Positions 54,501-63,884 of a stretch of 64,000 bases of DNA are shown in pieces. Numbering within the stretch: position 1 is the stretch's first letter; every line of letters begins with the position of its first letter. Both the position numbers and the translations under genes were made by a program. A model generated the notes under the pieces. It did no database searches and was not told the origin of the DNA. It saw only the letters and a list, made by a program, of their open reading frames with translations. Source of the stretch: Yponomeuta sedellus (lineage: Eukaryota; Arthropoda; Insecta; Lepidoptera; Yponomeutidae); the NCBI GenBank assembly GCA_934045075.1, contig OW203721.1, forward strand, positions 26,160,181 to 26,224,180, written 5' to 3'.

Positions 54501-57500
54501 TAAGTTTTTTCCGTTAGTTGCATGTTAGTTTAATTAGTTTTAAAATGAAATTCTATTTTTACTGTATTTTAATTTTACCATGCCGGTCAGGTACTCCGAT
54601 AACGTATAAAAGGGCCGCCTGTTGTACGTGCCCACAGAGTTACCGCCGCGCATTCACCTAGGTAGGACGTCACGCCGCGTCCTACTGTGAATATAAGAAT
54701 ACCCCGCACGAGAGTATTGCTTTCAGTACCTGCACCCTCAAATCCTCCTGCGTCTCAGACATAGTCGCTTCAACAAGAGCGTTTGATAAGAAACGAGCCT
54801 TGTCGCCTGAAATCCGTCATCAACATTGGTCCTTCGAGCCGGATTATCAAGCGGAAGCAATGACGAGTTACGAGACCAGAAGCAAGACTGCAGCGAAGAT
54901 CGCGGTCGGCTCCACTGTGATTGCTGACCCTTTGGAAACTCCAGGGCGAGCATCACCACCTACGCTTCAGCCGACGACATCTGCGGCAGCGATACCCTCC
55001 GTCGATGCTATCGACCACCACACATCGCTTACCGCTTCAAAGGCCACATCAGCTACGATTCGTCGTGCTGACAGCCAGTCATCCCGGACCAGTCGCAGCA
55101 GTCGCACTGAACGTCTTCGGATCCAGTACGAATGCAAGATGGAATTGGTTCGCATCGCAGAAGAAAAGGAGAAGCGCCTCGCGAAATCCATTGCCGAAGC
55201 AAAGGAGGCAGCGGATCGCCTTGCTGAGGCTGCTAACCTCAAAGAACATCTTCAAATCGAGGCTATAAAGGAAAAAATGGCTCTGAATCTCTCCCATGTG
55301 GATGAGGACGAAGATTTTAATGAGCATTCGATTGCGCTTCCTGAGGAACGCGTAGTAGAATGGCTAACGAATGTCTCCGCTCCTCAAGTACGAGACGCAT
55401 CGCCGGAACCCGGGCCTGTTTACAGACAACTGGAAACAAAGGCCGCCGCAGTCAAGGACGCCACCCAGGTAAAAACGTCCTGCTTGCCGAGCCCTGTCTA
55501 CGACGCTCACAATTGCCAAGTCAAGTCACCGGTGCTGCCTATTCTAGCCGCATATCAAGCGCCGACCCGAGAAAAGTCGTGTGTCATAGATCGTGTGGAC
55601 TTGCAAAGAAGCGAACTTGTGCGGTATCCACCAAAGGAATTTATGGAGTTGCCTACGTTTACTGGAACCGCTGGTTCCTGGGTGACATTCAAAAAAAGGT
55701 ACGAAGAAACGACGCGCAAGTGGAATTTCGACGATTTTGACAATCTTTGCCGCCTTCAATCGGCTATTCAAGGCGACGCCCGACGCAGAGTAGAAGATAT
55801 GTTGATGAAAGGCGATTCTCCGAGCCTCGTAATACAACATCTCAGTGAAATTTACGAAGATCCGTTGGAAGTGCTACGAGAGGTGTCGCGTCGTATGAAA
55901 AAACTGCCCAGTATCCAAAACGATCTGAGTGAAGTGCCAGACTTCGCGGCTGAGGTACGAAACTGTGCATTTTTGCTTGAGCACGGCGGCTGTGAGGTGC
56001 ATTTGTACGACGTCACTTTAACCAGAGACGTGTTAAGGCGTTTCCCGCAACACTTGATGGCCAGATATGACAACTTTCTTGCCAATATGGAACCGGCAAG
56101 AAGAAAACCACTGATGGTGTCGCCGAGCCTCAAGGTACTGGCGGAATTTCTGAGTACGCAGTTAAGAAGCGCGGCGCTGTTAATTAACTCATCAAACGAC
56201 TACAACCGCCCTCGGAATCAGCAACCTTATTCGCGCGCAACACCAACTAAGGCAGTACCACCTCCACAGCTGACTCGCTCACTACCGAGAGCACCACTGG
56301 CTATGCAACGCGTGCATACGACGGTGAATGCGACACATAGTGCGCCGAGCGAAGCACCAGCCACAAAGCGTGCTACTTGCGTGATGTGCCGAAGCGCCGA
56401 CCACAAGGTCTATGATTGCGCAGAGTTTTCGGAATTGCCCCCAGATAAACGCCGAAAACTAGCAAGAAAGTTCCGACTCTGTCACAAGTGCCTAGTTCGA
56501 CATTTTGGCAAGCCCTGTCCAACTTGCAAGTGTGCCGACCAGCATCCTTTGCTACGTGAAGATGAGAAGAAAAGTGCATGACGTCAGACAATCACCGGGA
56601 CCGTTAGTAATGTGAACAAACGTGCACATGGAACGCTGCTTAAAGTGACCCCGGTCTCAATAGTATGGGACAATGGTGTTGTGAAAGAGACGTTCGCACT
56701 ATTAGACGACGGAGCTACAGTCACCCTCATGGACGATAAACTCGCGGATGACTGTTGCGACAGCGTTCCCGTAACCCCGCTCAAGATTCAAGTGGCAGGT
56801 GGACAGTGCATTGTAGACAACAATTCACGGATGATCTCGGTGATAGTGCGCGGAGTGAATGGACAGGACCATAAAGTGAAAGTGAGAACAATAAAAAACC
56901 TTAACTTGCCCGAGCAGACAGTGCCCCCGAGTGTGTTGAGAGACAATGTTCATTTGAATGACCTGAATTGCGGTGAGGTGTCGAGAGCGAAACCAATGCT
57001 TTTGCTCGGCCAGGACAACTGCGAGCTTATTATCGGTGAGGTCATCAAAAGGGGTAAGTCTGGACGACCGGTCGCTTCGCTTACTAAGCTAGGTTGGGTT
57101 GTGCACGGTCCCGTAGGTTCTCATTACACCTTTGAGTCAGTCAATGTTCTTCGTGAGTCACAATCTGATCTTCACGATCTAGTTAAAGCTCAGTTTGAGA
57201 TGGAAGCTATAGGTGTGTCAAATTTATCGCGAAAGAACAAAGAGTCAGAACGAGCGTTGCAGATCCTTGATGCTACCAGTCGTCGTGTTAGCGCTGGCTG
57301 GGAAGTAGGGTTGCTTTGGCGTCGCGATCACACTGAGCTGCCTGATAGTTACGCTATGGCTATGTCTCGTTTGCGCAGCGTTGAGAAAAAATGCGATAGA
57401 GACCCTTCTTACAGAGAAATTTATACTGCCCAGATAGAAAGACTTGTCGCTGAAGGATACGCGGAAAAAATGGAGGCAAAACAGCAACTGAGCCCAGTCT

Positions 57501-60500
57501 GGTTCTTACCGCACTTCGGCGTAACTAACCCCAATAAGCCCGGGAAACTTCGTCTGGTGTTTGATGCCGCTGCTACATCAAACAACTCATGTCTCAATGA
57601 TCACTTGTTGACTGGTCCAGATCTATTGACATCGTTGCTAGGCGTTCTTATCAGATTTCGTACAGGTCCTATTGGATTCACAGGTGATATAGCAGACATG
57701 TTCATGAGAGTACAAGTTAGGCCGGCAGATCGAGGCGCCCAACTATTTCTATGGAGAGGCAGTGATAGGGTTCGTGAGCCTGATGTTTACATCATGAAAT
57801 CCCTTGTCTTCGGAGCAACCTCTTCGCCAACTACAGCTATATACATTCTGAATAAGAATTCGGAAGAATTTGTCGATAGTCACCCCCAGGCAGTCAAAGC
57901 CATAAGGCAGCGTCATTATATGGATGACTATTTGGACAGCGTTAGTTCGGTAGAGCAGGCGAAAAAGTTGATCGCTGAAGTCAGCCACATTCACCAGGCT
58001 GGTGGTTTTGCCATTAGGGGGTGGGTGACGAATTCGCCTGAACTACGTGGTTACCTGCCGTGTGATACTCGGTCTCGCATACAGTTAGAAAAATCGCCTA
58101 ATAGTGACCACAGGACGCTGGGTATGATTTGGTCAACGGAGTCTGACGCTTTCGAATTCGACTTATCATTTAAAAGGCTGCCAGCTGCTCTGGTAGACGG
58201 GAAAAAGACGCCCACAAAGCGCGAGTTTCTCAGCTTTATCATGAGTATTTTCGATCCACTAGGTTTGCTCTATCCTTGCGTCATCCAGTCTCGCATAATC
58301 ATGCAACAAATTTGGTCATCAGGTATTGACTGGGATGAAAAACTGAAGGACACTGAAGCAGCGCTTTGGTTCAAGTGGCTTAGTAACCTCGCAGAGATTA
58401 GGAAAGTCAGGGTTCCGCGATGGTATGGGATTGAATCGGGTCCGGTAGATTTACATGTTTTCGGAGATGCTAGCGAGCTAGCTTATGCTTCGGTAGCCTA
58501 CGTCGTTGGTACAGGGTCTGACGGTAGACGTCACGCCTCAATCGTTGCAGCTAAAGCCCGAGTAGCTCCCATCAAAGTAACCTCGATGCCTCGTCTCGAG
58601 CTTCAGGCTGCGGTTCTTGCATGTCGATTGGCTCAAAGCGTTAAGAAAGAACTAGGGCTGGAGGTCGCGGGTGTCCATATGTGGTCCGATTCTAGGACCG
58701 TTTTAAACTGGATAGCGACAGACACCCGCGACTACCAAAAGTTTGTAGCACACCGACTAGCTGAGATAGATTCCACCTCCAAGCGAAGCGACTGGCGCTG
58801 GGTCGCCTCTGAAGATAACCCCGCCGATGAAGCTACTAAGTTGGGCTGGCCGCACGGCAAGCTTAGCAAATGGCTTTCGGGCCCGGCATTTCTCTGTGAT
58901 TCCAGTGACCGATGGCCTAAATCTCGCTGGGATGAAGTGAACGATGAAGAAAAAGATGAGACACTGCATCGAGCCCTGGTGACGACGCTGAAAGACGTCC
59001 CGCTCATCGACGACACACGCTACTCCACGTGGCGACGCGCTTTGCGCGTCATGGCGTGGGTGCTCACTTTCGTCAAAGCCTGTCGGGAAAAGTCCTCAGC
59101 GGCACTCAGTGCAGACAGGCTCAAGCAGGCGGAGACTTGCTTAGTCCGCCAAATGCAAGTGCAATCCTTCTCCGCCGAAATAACTGCCCTTCGAACAGGT
59201 CAATCTTTGCCTGCCGGAAATCGACTGCAAAGTCTCGACCCCATGTTATTCGATGATGGCCTCTTACGGGTGAGGGGCCGCCTGAACGCGTCATTAGAGC
59301 TCTCGTTTGACGAGCGTCACCCCATCATACTTGACGGTAGACACCCAATTACACGGCTTTTGGTCCGCGACTATCACGCGAGGTTGCTGCACGCTAATCA
59401 CGAGGCAGTAGTCAACTGCATCCGAGAGCGCTTCTGGATAATCAAGCTCCGACCGACGGTAAAGACCGTAGTGGCCAACTGCCAGCACTGTCGCGTGATG
59501 CGAGCGCGACCGCGATCGCCTAAGATGGGTGATATTCCCTCGGTTCGCCTTACGCCTACCCGACGTGCCTTCGTTCACACTGGCGTGGACTACTTTGGGC
59601 CCATGGAAGTGGCCATTGGAAGGCGCCGGGAGAAGCGGTGGGGCGTACTTTTCACATGCCTTGCTACACGCGCCGTTCATCTCGAGCTCGCAGCGTCGCT
59701 GAGCGCTGACTCAGCTATACTCGCCTTGCGGCGTCTGATAGCACGCCGCGGGCAACCCGCTGTCATTTTGAGCGACCATGGTACCAATTTTGTTGGTGCA
59801 AACGCCGAACTACGCGCCGCACTGCGAAATCTTGACGGTGACCAGCTGCGAGAAGAGGTTACCTCACGTGGCATAGAGTGGCGCTTCAACCCTCCAGCCG
59901 CCCCGCACATGGGCAGTGCATGGGAAAGACTGGTTCGCTCAGTAAAAACAGCCCTCCGTACCATCTTGCATACCAGAGCACCTCGCGAGGAAGTGTTGCA
60001 CACGTTGCTGCTAGAAGTAGAGCTTGTTGTTAACAGCCGACCGCTCACCTACGTGACAGATGATCACAACGAACCGACGTCTATCACACCAAACCACTTA
60101 CTACTTGGAACTGCTGCCGGAGATACGCCGGCGATCCGGTACGACCCTAACGACGTCGATACCAAGAGCCAGTGGCGCCGAGTAAACGCGCTAGCTGAAA
60201 TGTTCTGGCGTCGCTGGACACGCGAATACCTGCCGACGCTCCAAAAAAGGCATAAGTGGAAATGTGAAAAACCCCCAGTGCGCGTAGGGGATTTAGTGCT
60301 AATAGTGGACGGAACACTCCCGCGTAATGTGTGGCCCCGAGGCAAAATAAGTGCAGTGCATCCGGGAAACGATGGACAAATTAGAGTAGTTAGTGTTAAG
60401 TTTTCTAGTGGTAAAATCCTGCGCAGACCGGTGAACAAACTGGTCGTGCTCCCTATTGATGAGTTATCGGTGGAATCCTCCAACTAGGGGGTGGAATGTT

Positions 60501-61946
60501 AACGACCGAAAGCAGAGCACGATCAGAGATGTAGCGAGCATAAACCGAGTGGTATTAATTAAGTTCTCACGGTGCAAATATATATTAAGGCTACAGGGCT
60601 GGTAATTATCGGCATAATGGCAATAGTTTTTGATGGCAGGGACGGTGTATCTAAAGTCTTCACAAAGCGCTTTCTTTAATGTTTTATGCCAATACAGCTG
60701 TCCATTCTAACCGATCCATTGATGTTCTGCGCCCATTCACCAATAATTGCCGCCCTGACTGTGATCTATTGTCTCCAGAATTTGTTTTGCACTGTTTTAT
60801 CGGTTTATGGCCGCTCTCCCACGGTAAACCATTGGCTCGCCTTCCGCCAGCTGCGTGGGAAACTCCTAAACTCACCACGTTGATTTAATGTAATAACATG
60901 TAACTAGGATTAATCCACTGTATCTAAATGTCATATTTGTACACTATATTAAAACATAAGATAAGTCTGATAAACCATCTGATTGTGTAGGAATTTCATA
61001 ATTTTACCTGTTTCTTTTAAATTGTAATGTATAATTTGAACCATGTAACTGTAAGATAAAATTAAGTTTTTTCCGTTAGTTGCATGTTAGTTTAATTAGT
61101 TTTAAAATGAAATTCTATTTTTACTGTATTTTAATTTTACCATGCCGGTCAGGTACTCCGATAACGTATAAAAGGGCCGCCTGTTGTACGTGCCCACAGA
61201 GTTACCGCCGCGCATTCACCTAGGTAGGACGTCACGCCGCGTCCTACTGTGAATATAAGAATACCCCGCACGAGAGTATTGCTTTCAGTACCTGCACCCT
61301 CAAATCCTCCTGCGTCTCAGACATAGTCGCTTCAACAAGAGCGTTTTATAAGAAACGAGCCTTGTCGCCTGAAATCCGTCATCAACAACTTGTTTTGTAA
61401 AACGTTATTGCAAAACAAGTGTGACAACAATTTTTAGAACCTACAAACTAGGACTTAGGATGTTAGGGTTTTTAAAGCATTTTTGCCAAAAACGGCCGGT
61501 CAAAATCCAAAAGTTCAAAAGTCCTAGTTTAACAACCTAGGACTTTAATCGATTTCTGCTAAAACGGCCGTTAATCTTGGACCTGAGTTTTAAAAAGTTT
61601 ATTGTTCTACAAAGGGCTACTATATTTATTTATCTATCATAGATTATTAATTATGTTTTTCAAGAAATTTTTTAATCATAAACCAGCGTTTGTGAACATT
61701 TGCCGTGTCCGAATTACAATCTCGCGTGCCATAAGTCAGCTATCAATGGCACGCTTTACCCATCTATACATGTCACGACGCATTGTAACCCCGCCCCTTC
61801 CCCGCAGGCGCGAGAAGACTGCGCTGGAGCTGCAAGAGCTGCGCGTCTCCCAAAGCGACACCGTCTCAGGTAACTTGGAGTCGACGCCACCCTCGGGCTC
61901 CACCTCCACAGACAGCCTCGACTCTGACCACTGGACCAGGCTCTAG
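48376..61946 (+). CDS. RN-tre: RN-tre/USP6NL-type Rab GTPase-activating protein (four exons)
   Basis: Joining 48376-48518, 52483-53311, 53647-53882 and 61808-61946 keeps the frame and gives 448 residues. The TBC domain runs from about residue 96 (RIYKGIPNSLRIKLW) to about 290. It has the arginine finger in IDSDVNR (Arg about 149; Arg150 in the mammalian protein) and the glutamine finger in GYCQGMSA (Gln about 186). The N terminus ...YERGREN...DPWEDPEF...KTDRYGFIHDE and the post-TBC ELKRARLDYPGPP segment match USP6NL. In other animals it stimulates GTP hydrolysis on Rab5-class Rabs in endocytosis and receptor trafficking. The tail after the TBC domain is short, ending STDSLDSDHWTRL, compared with 570-830 residues in fly and human proteins. 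Intron 3 contains a complete BEL/Pao element. Confidence 0.93.
48519..51825. other. RN-tre: RN-tre intron 1, left part
   Basis: AT-rich. It contains a SINE tail fragment (49930-50045, GGCTAAGTGCGAAAATCTCA), an RTE LINE 3' piece (50120-50256, encoding LAQDREAWRTMREAYV) and a SINE head at 51540-51610. No exon could be supported. Confidence 0.55.
51826..52012 (-). mobile_element. Non-autonomous Helitron, Lep1-type
   Basis: - strand copy, TCTATAATATAAAAATGAAT to CTAG followed by T. 187 bp. Confidence 0.83.
52483..53311 (+). CDS. RN-tre: RN-tre coding exon 2 (TBC domain)
   Basis: Acceptor TTTTCAG, donor GTGAGT. Encodes RYGFIHDERLPQKT through the whole catalytic TBC core to MDLIVNYIH. Ends in phase 0. 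Confidence 0.96.
53312..53646. other. RN-tre: RN-tre intron 2
   Basis: 335-bp GT-AG intron; nothing else seen in it. Confidence 0.85.
53647..53882 (+). CDS. RN-tre: RN-tre coding exon 3
   Basis: Acceptor CCGCAG, donor GTAAGT. Encodes VRLHKDFGYDDDIVIYHLER and SMEELKRARLDYPGPPPP to TRASVIL plus two bases. The retrotransposon starts 52 bp after its donor. Confidence 0.94.
53935..54825 (+). repeat. 5' LTR of BEL/Pao element
   Basis: 891 bp, TGTTAACGACC ... CATCAACA. TATAAAAG at 54605-54612 is the likely promoter, so transcription should begin about 30 nt downstream. Confidence 0.96.
54605..54612 (+). promoter_or_regulatory. TATA box in 5' LTR
   Basis: TATAAAAG in the last third of the LTR (equivalent copy at 61167-61174 in the 3' LTR). 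The 3' copy could drive readout into RN-tre exon 4. Confidence 0.7.
54827..54844 (+). other. Primer-binding site, tRNA-Tyr type
   Basis: TGGTCCTTCGAGCCGGAT is complementary to the 3' end of animal tRNA-Tyr (...ATCCGGCTCGAAGGA plus CCA). It begins one base after the LTR. Confidence 0.85.
54860..56581 (+). CDS. gag: BEL/Pao Gag
   Basis: 573 residues from the ATG at 54860 (MTSYETRSKT) to a TGA at 56579-56581. The frame is open further upstream but without an ATG. In order: a Ser/Thr-rich start; a charged coiled coil at about residues 90-140 (KEKRLAKSIAEAKEAADRLA); the DUF1759 capsid-like domain at about 255-400 (ELPTFTGTAGSWVTFKKRYE); and zinc knuckles CVMCRSADHKVYDC (about 503-517) and CHKCLVRHFGKPC. 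The frame continues directly into pol after the stop. Virus-like particle protein of the element. Confidence 0.93.
   Translation: MTSYETRSKTAAKIAVGSTVIADPLETPGRASPPTLQPTTSAAAIPSVDAIDHHTSLTASKATSATIRRADSQSSRTSRSSRTERLRIQYECKMELVRIAEEKEKRLAKSIAEAKEAADRLAEAANLKEHLQIEAIKEKMALNLSHVDEDEDFNEHSIALPEERVVEWLTNVSAPQVRDASPEPGPVYRQLETKAAAVKDATQVKTSCLPSPVYDAHNCQVKSPVLPILAAYQAPTREKSCVIDRVDLQRSELVRYPPKEFMELPTFTGTAGSWVTFKKRYEETTRKWNFDDFDNLCRLQSAIQGDARRRVEDMLMKGDSPSLVIQHLSEIYEDPLEVLREVSRRMKKLPSIQNDLSEVPDFAAEVRNCAFLLEHGGCEVHLYDVTLTRDVLRRFPQHLMARYDNFLANMEPARRKPLMVSPSLKVLAEFLSTQLRSAALLINSSNDYNRPRNQQPYSRATPTKAVPPPQLTRSLPRAPLAMQRVHTTVNATHSAPSEAPATKRATCVMCRSADHKVYDCAEFSELPPDKRRKLARKFRLCHKCLVRHFGKPCPTCKCADQHPLLREDEKKSA
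56582..60487 (+). CDS. pol: BEL/Pao Pol, in the same frame as Gag
   Basis: About 1301 codons open to a TAG at 60485-60487. Aspartic protease (A17 type) ALLDDGATVTLMD near 56697; reverse transcriptase with RLVFDAAATSNN, FTGDIADMF and the YMDD box near 57920; RNase H from about 58450 (HVFGDASELAYASVAYV, MWSDSRTVLNWI); integrase zinc finger H-x-H ... CQHC near 59370-59500; DDE core (VDYFGP, LSDHGTNF, SAWERLVRSVK); DUF5641-type end (QWRRVNALAEMFWRRW, GDLVLIVDG). No ATG occurs before the protease motif, so it is presumably made by passage through the gag TGA or, if that TGA is a mutation, not made at all. Confidence 0.93.
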   Translation, partial: RQTITGTVSNVNKRAHGTLLKVTPVSIVWDNGVVKETFALLDDGATVTLMDDKLADDCCDSVPVTPLKIQVAGGQCIVDNNSRMISVIVRGVNGQDHKVKVRTIKNLNLPEQTVPPSVLRDNVHLNDLNCGEVSRAKPMLLLGQDNCELIIGEVIKRGKSGRPVASLTKLGWVVHGPVGSHYTFESVNVLRESQSDLHDLVKAQFEMEAIGVSNLSRKNKESERALQILDATSRRVSAGWEVGLLWRRDHTELPDSYAMAMSRLRSVEKKCDRDPSYREIYTAQIERLVAEGYAEKMEAKQQLSPVWFLPHFGVTNPNKPGKLRLVFDAAATSNNSCLNDHLLTGPDLLTSLLGVLIRFRTGPIGFTGDIADMFMRVQVRPADRGAQLFLWRGSDRVREPDVYIMKSLVFGATSSPTTAIYILNKNSEEFVDSHPQAVKAIRQRHYMDDYLDSVSSVEQAKKLIAEVSHIHQAGGFAIRGWVTNSPELRGYLPCDTRSRIQLEKSPNSDHRTLGMIWSTESDAFEFDLSFKRLPAALVDGKKTPTKREFLSFIMSIFDPLGLLYPCVIQSRIIMQQIWSSGIDWDEKLKDTEAALWFKWLSNLAEIRKVRVPRWYGIESGPVDLHVFGDASELAYASVAYVVGTGSDGRRHASIVAAKARVAPIKVTSMPRLELQAAVLACRLAQSVKKELGLEVAGVHMWSDSRTVLNWIATDTRDYQKFVAHRLAEIDSTSKRSDWRWVASEDNPADEATKLGWPHGKLSKWLSGPAFLCDSSDRWPKSRWDEVNDEEKDETLHRALVTTLKDVPLIDDTRYSTWRRALRVMAWVLTFVKACREKSSAALSADRLKQAETCLVRQMQVQSFSAEITALRTGQSLPAGNRLQSLDPMLFDDGLLRVRGRLNASLELSFDERHPIILDGRHPITRLLVRDYHARLLHANHEAVVNCIRERFWIIKLRPTVKTVVANCQHCRVMRARPRSPKMGDIPSVRLTPTRRAFVHTGVDYFGPMEVAIGRRREKRWGVLFTCLATRAVHLELAASLSADSAILALRRLIARRGQPAVILSDHGTNFVGANAELRAALRNLDGDQLREEVTSRGIEWRFNPPAAPHMGSAWERLVRSVKTALRTILHTRAPREEVLHTLLLEVELVVNSRPLTYVTDDHNEPTSITPNHLLLGTAAGDTPAIRYDPNDVDTKSQWRRVNALAEMFWRRWTREYLPTLQKRHKWKCEKPPVRVGDLVLIVDGTLPRNVWPRGKISAVHPGNDGQIRVVSVKFSSGKILRRPVNKLVVLPIDELSVESSN
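60486..60496 (+). other. Polypurine tract
   Basis: AGGGGGTGGAA immediately before the 3' LTR, the usual plus-strand priming position. Confidence 0.75.
60497..61387 (+). repeat. 3' LTR of BEL/Pao element
   Basis: 891 bp, offset by exactly 6562 bp from the 5' LTR throughout. One difference seen (T at 61347). Confidence 0.96.
61808..61946 (+). CDS. RN-tre: RN-tre coding exon 4 (terminal)
   Basis: Acceptor CCGCAG in GC-rich context. Encodes RREKTALELQELRVSQSDTV to SDHWTRL and a TAG stop. An internal TCAG|GTAACT at about 61868 could act as an alternative donor leading to a longer C terminus. Confidence 0.8.
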
Positions 61947-62048
61947 GCCCCGAACCCTCACTCTACACCCTTCGTAACCAGATCCCACAAGCTAACAGTC
62001 TTATATATAAAAACATAACATATTTTAAACTTTCGCGACTTGTACACA

Positions 62049-62322
62049 TAGAATATTTTCGGGGCTTAATCGCGTAGTAATTTATTGCTATTTTACCTCG
62101 ACGTTTCGACGACGTTACAGTCATCGTGGTCATGAGAAGACTGATGGCTAGCACCCTTTCGCATCTTCGGCTGATGAGGTTTCAGACTACCATCAATCAG
62201 CTATCACAAAGCACTATTAGGGTTGCGACACTGACAATGTCGGACAATGACTGTAACGTCGTCGAAACGTCGAGGTAAAATAGCAATAAATTACTACGCG
62301 ATTAAGCCCCGAAAATATTCTA
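62049..62322. mobile_element. 274-bp inverted-repeat MITE with TA ends
   Basis: Left arm TAGAATATTTTCGGGGCTTA and right arm TAAGCCCCGAAAATATTCTA. Arms run about 75 bp (through GTAGTAATTTATTGCTATT and CCTCGACGTTTCGACGACGT). The terminal TA on both sides fits a Tc1/mariner-type target duplication. Confidence 0.8.
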
Positions 62323-62859
62323 ACTATATAAAAAATGTCCTCTAAAGCTGCTTAGAGTCAGTTAATTTGTAATCTGTGGTTACGGTTTGACTTTTAAAAT
62401 CAAATTAAAAAGGTTTTATTCAAAGTACGACAGAAACTGCGACTTAATGAACGGTAAAAGTTAAATTATATGCCCATTTAAAAATCTAAATAGATTTGGA
62501 GAAAAAATCGACAGAATAACTCCACCACATACTATTATGGTATTACTACACAAATTCGAAATTGGCAGATGTACGAAGTCATAGGTACATGCTCTCACTG
62601 GGTATGGAAACGGGGCCTCACGCTCACGGTGATGGAATGGTAACGAAACCCCCAGTTATTGGCTTGTATTTCCTGTGGGCTAAGCCGACTAAGCTGTCAG
62701 GACGGTATAGGTGCTGGGCCAGCCTAATCCATCTAAAACTATATGCCAGGCACTGCAGCGTCAAAGTGGTCCCTTCACCCATCTAGTGTGAGTGAAGGTG
62801 CCCCTGGTTGTATAGATAATTTCATTTCATTTATCATCATCATCGCAAAGGCCATTTTT

Positions 62860-63105
62860 GGAGTCGTTGTCAGGCTATACTAGTCCACTGCTGGACATAG
62901 CCCTCCCCTAAAGAGCGCCACGTTGTGCTATCATAGAGGGTAATGCCCATAATCCCCACGCTGGGCATCCGGGTTGGGTGGAATTGTAATCCAGGGGGCG
63001 CTGCTGCCCACCCCCCGGTTTGTGTCCCTTAGTCGCCTTTTACGACACCCGCGGGAGGAATTGGGTTGGTGCTCTTATTCTCTAGGCCGACACCACACAG
63101 CCATT
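62860..63105 (-). mobile_element. LINE 3' fragment, reversed (second copy)
   Basis: Near-identical to 12620-12872 (GGCTATACTAGTCCACTGCT ... CCGACACCACACAGC), with a short deletion near 62975. Confidence 0.7.
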
Positions 63106-63394
63106 ATTGGAGTGTCTTAAGGGATTGTGTTTTAATAAATAACCACTCATAGTTTTACAATAGAGTGCTACTGTACTACTCTATAAGGTAATAGCAGTTC
63201 AATGTCATAACCCACTCCAATGAATAAGTCAATAAATACACAATCACTTGCCCTGGTACCAAACTATGATACCTTGTAATTTGGTATGGCAATAGGTGCT
63301 GAGCAAGTTAATTTCATCTAAAACAATGTCCCTGCGACTACAGCGTCTGAGTGGTCCCTTCACCCATCTAGTATGAATGAAAGTCCACTGGCAC

Positions 63395-63570
63395 CTCATT
63401 ACGTAGATGCAGAGGCCCATCAGAGGCGAGGATGTCACATCCACACCCACACTGAGGTAATTACTACAAATAGACGGAGGTCCACGGTGGGATTTGAACC
63501 CACGACCTCCGGAATGGTAATCAGACGTTAGGTCGCGCTAACCCCTAGACCAATGAGGCAGTCAATTACA
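63395..63570 (-). mobile_element. tRNA-derived SINE
   Basis: On the - strand TGCCTCATTGGTCTAGGGGT (A-box side) and GGGTTCAAATCCCACC (B box) are separated by a longer-than-tRNA gap. The region continues into the body at 63300-63400. No working tRNA cloverleaf. Confidence 0.6.
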
Positions 63571-63884
63571 TAGGTATCTCTTGCACAGAGAATTGAATTG
63601 CGCGTGGCGTGGGATCCGGTCCGTTCTTACAAACTGGGTGCTGAGCTGGATCCTTTTCACAAACGCAGTAGATTGGCACAGTATTTTTATGACTTGTTTT
63701 GTTATTGCTTTACATTGCTCTTTTATTTTGTGCAAAATTTTGGATCGCGTTGTTTGTTAGCTTTAAGTATCATTGTATTGAATTAATTTCTGAATAAAAC
63801 CTTTTCTATTCTATTCTACAAACTAAACGATCATTGCCGTTCTGTTATAATTCAAACTAGGTGTCCTTTCAATAGATAAAGATT

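Larger units (their letters stand above)
53935..61387 (+). mobile_element. Complete BEL/Pao LTR retrotransposon
   Basis: 7453 bp inserted in RN-tre intron 3 in the sense orientation. It has 891-bp LTRs with TG...CA ends, a primer-binding site one base after the 5' LTR, gag (with DUF1759-type domain and zinc knuckles), pol in the order protease, reverse transcriptase, RNase H, integrase, then a purine-rich tract before the 3' LTR. A 5-bp target-site duplication ACTTG lies at 53930-53934 and 61388-61392. Comparing the LTRs by eye shows one difference (G at 54785, T at 61347), so the insertion is recent. Pol order and the DUF1759/A17/DUF5641 set are specific to BEL/Pao. No envelope-like frame follows pol. 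Confidence 0.97.

Noticed and set aside
54800..54859. Gag starting at TTG 54800 inside the LTR
   Set aside because: The first ATG in frame is 54860, just after the primer-binding site, which is the normal position for a gag start.
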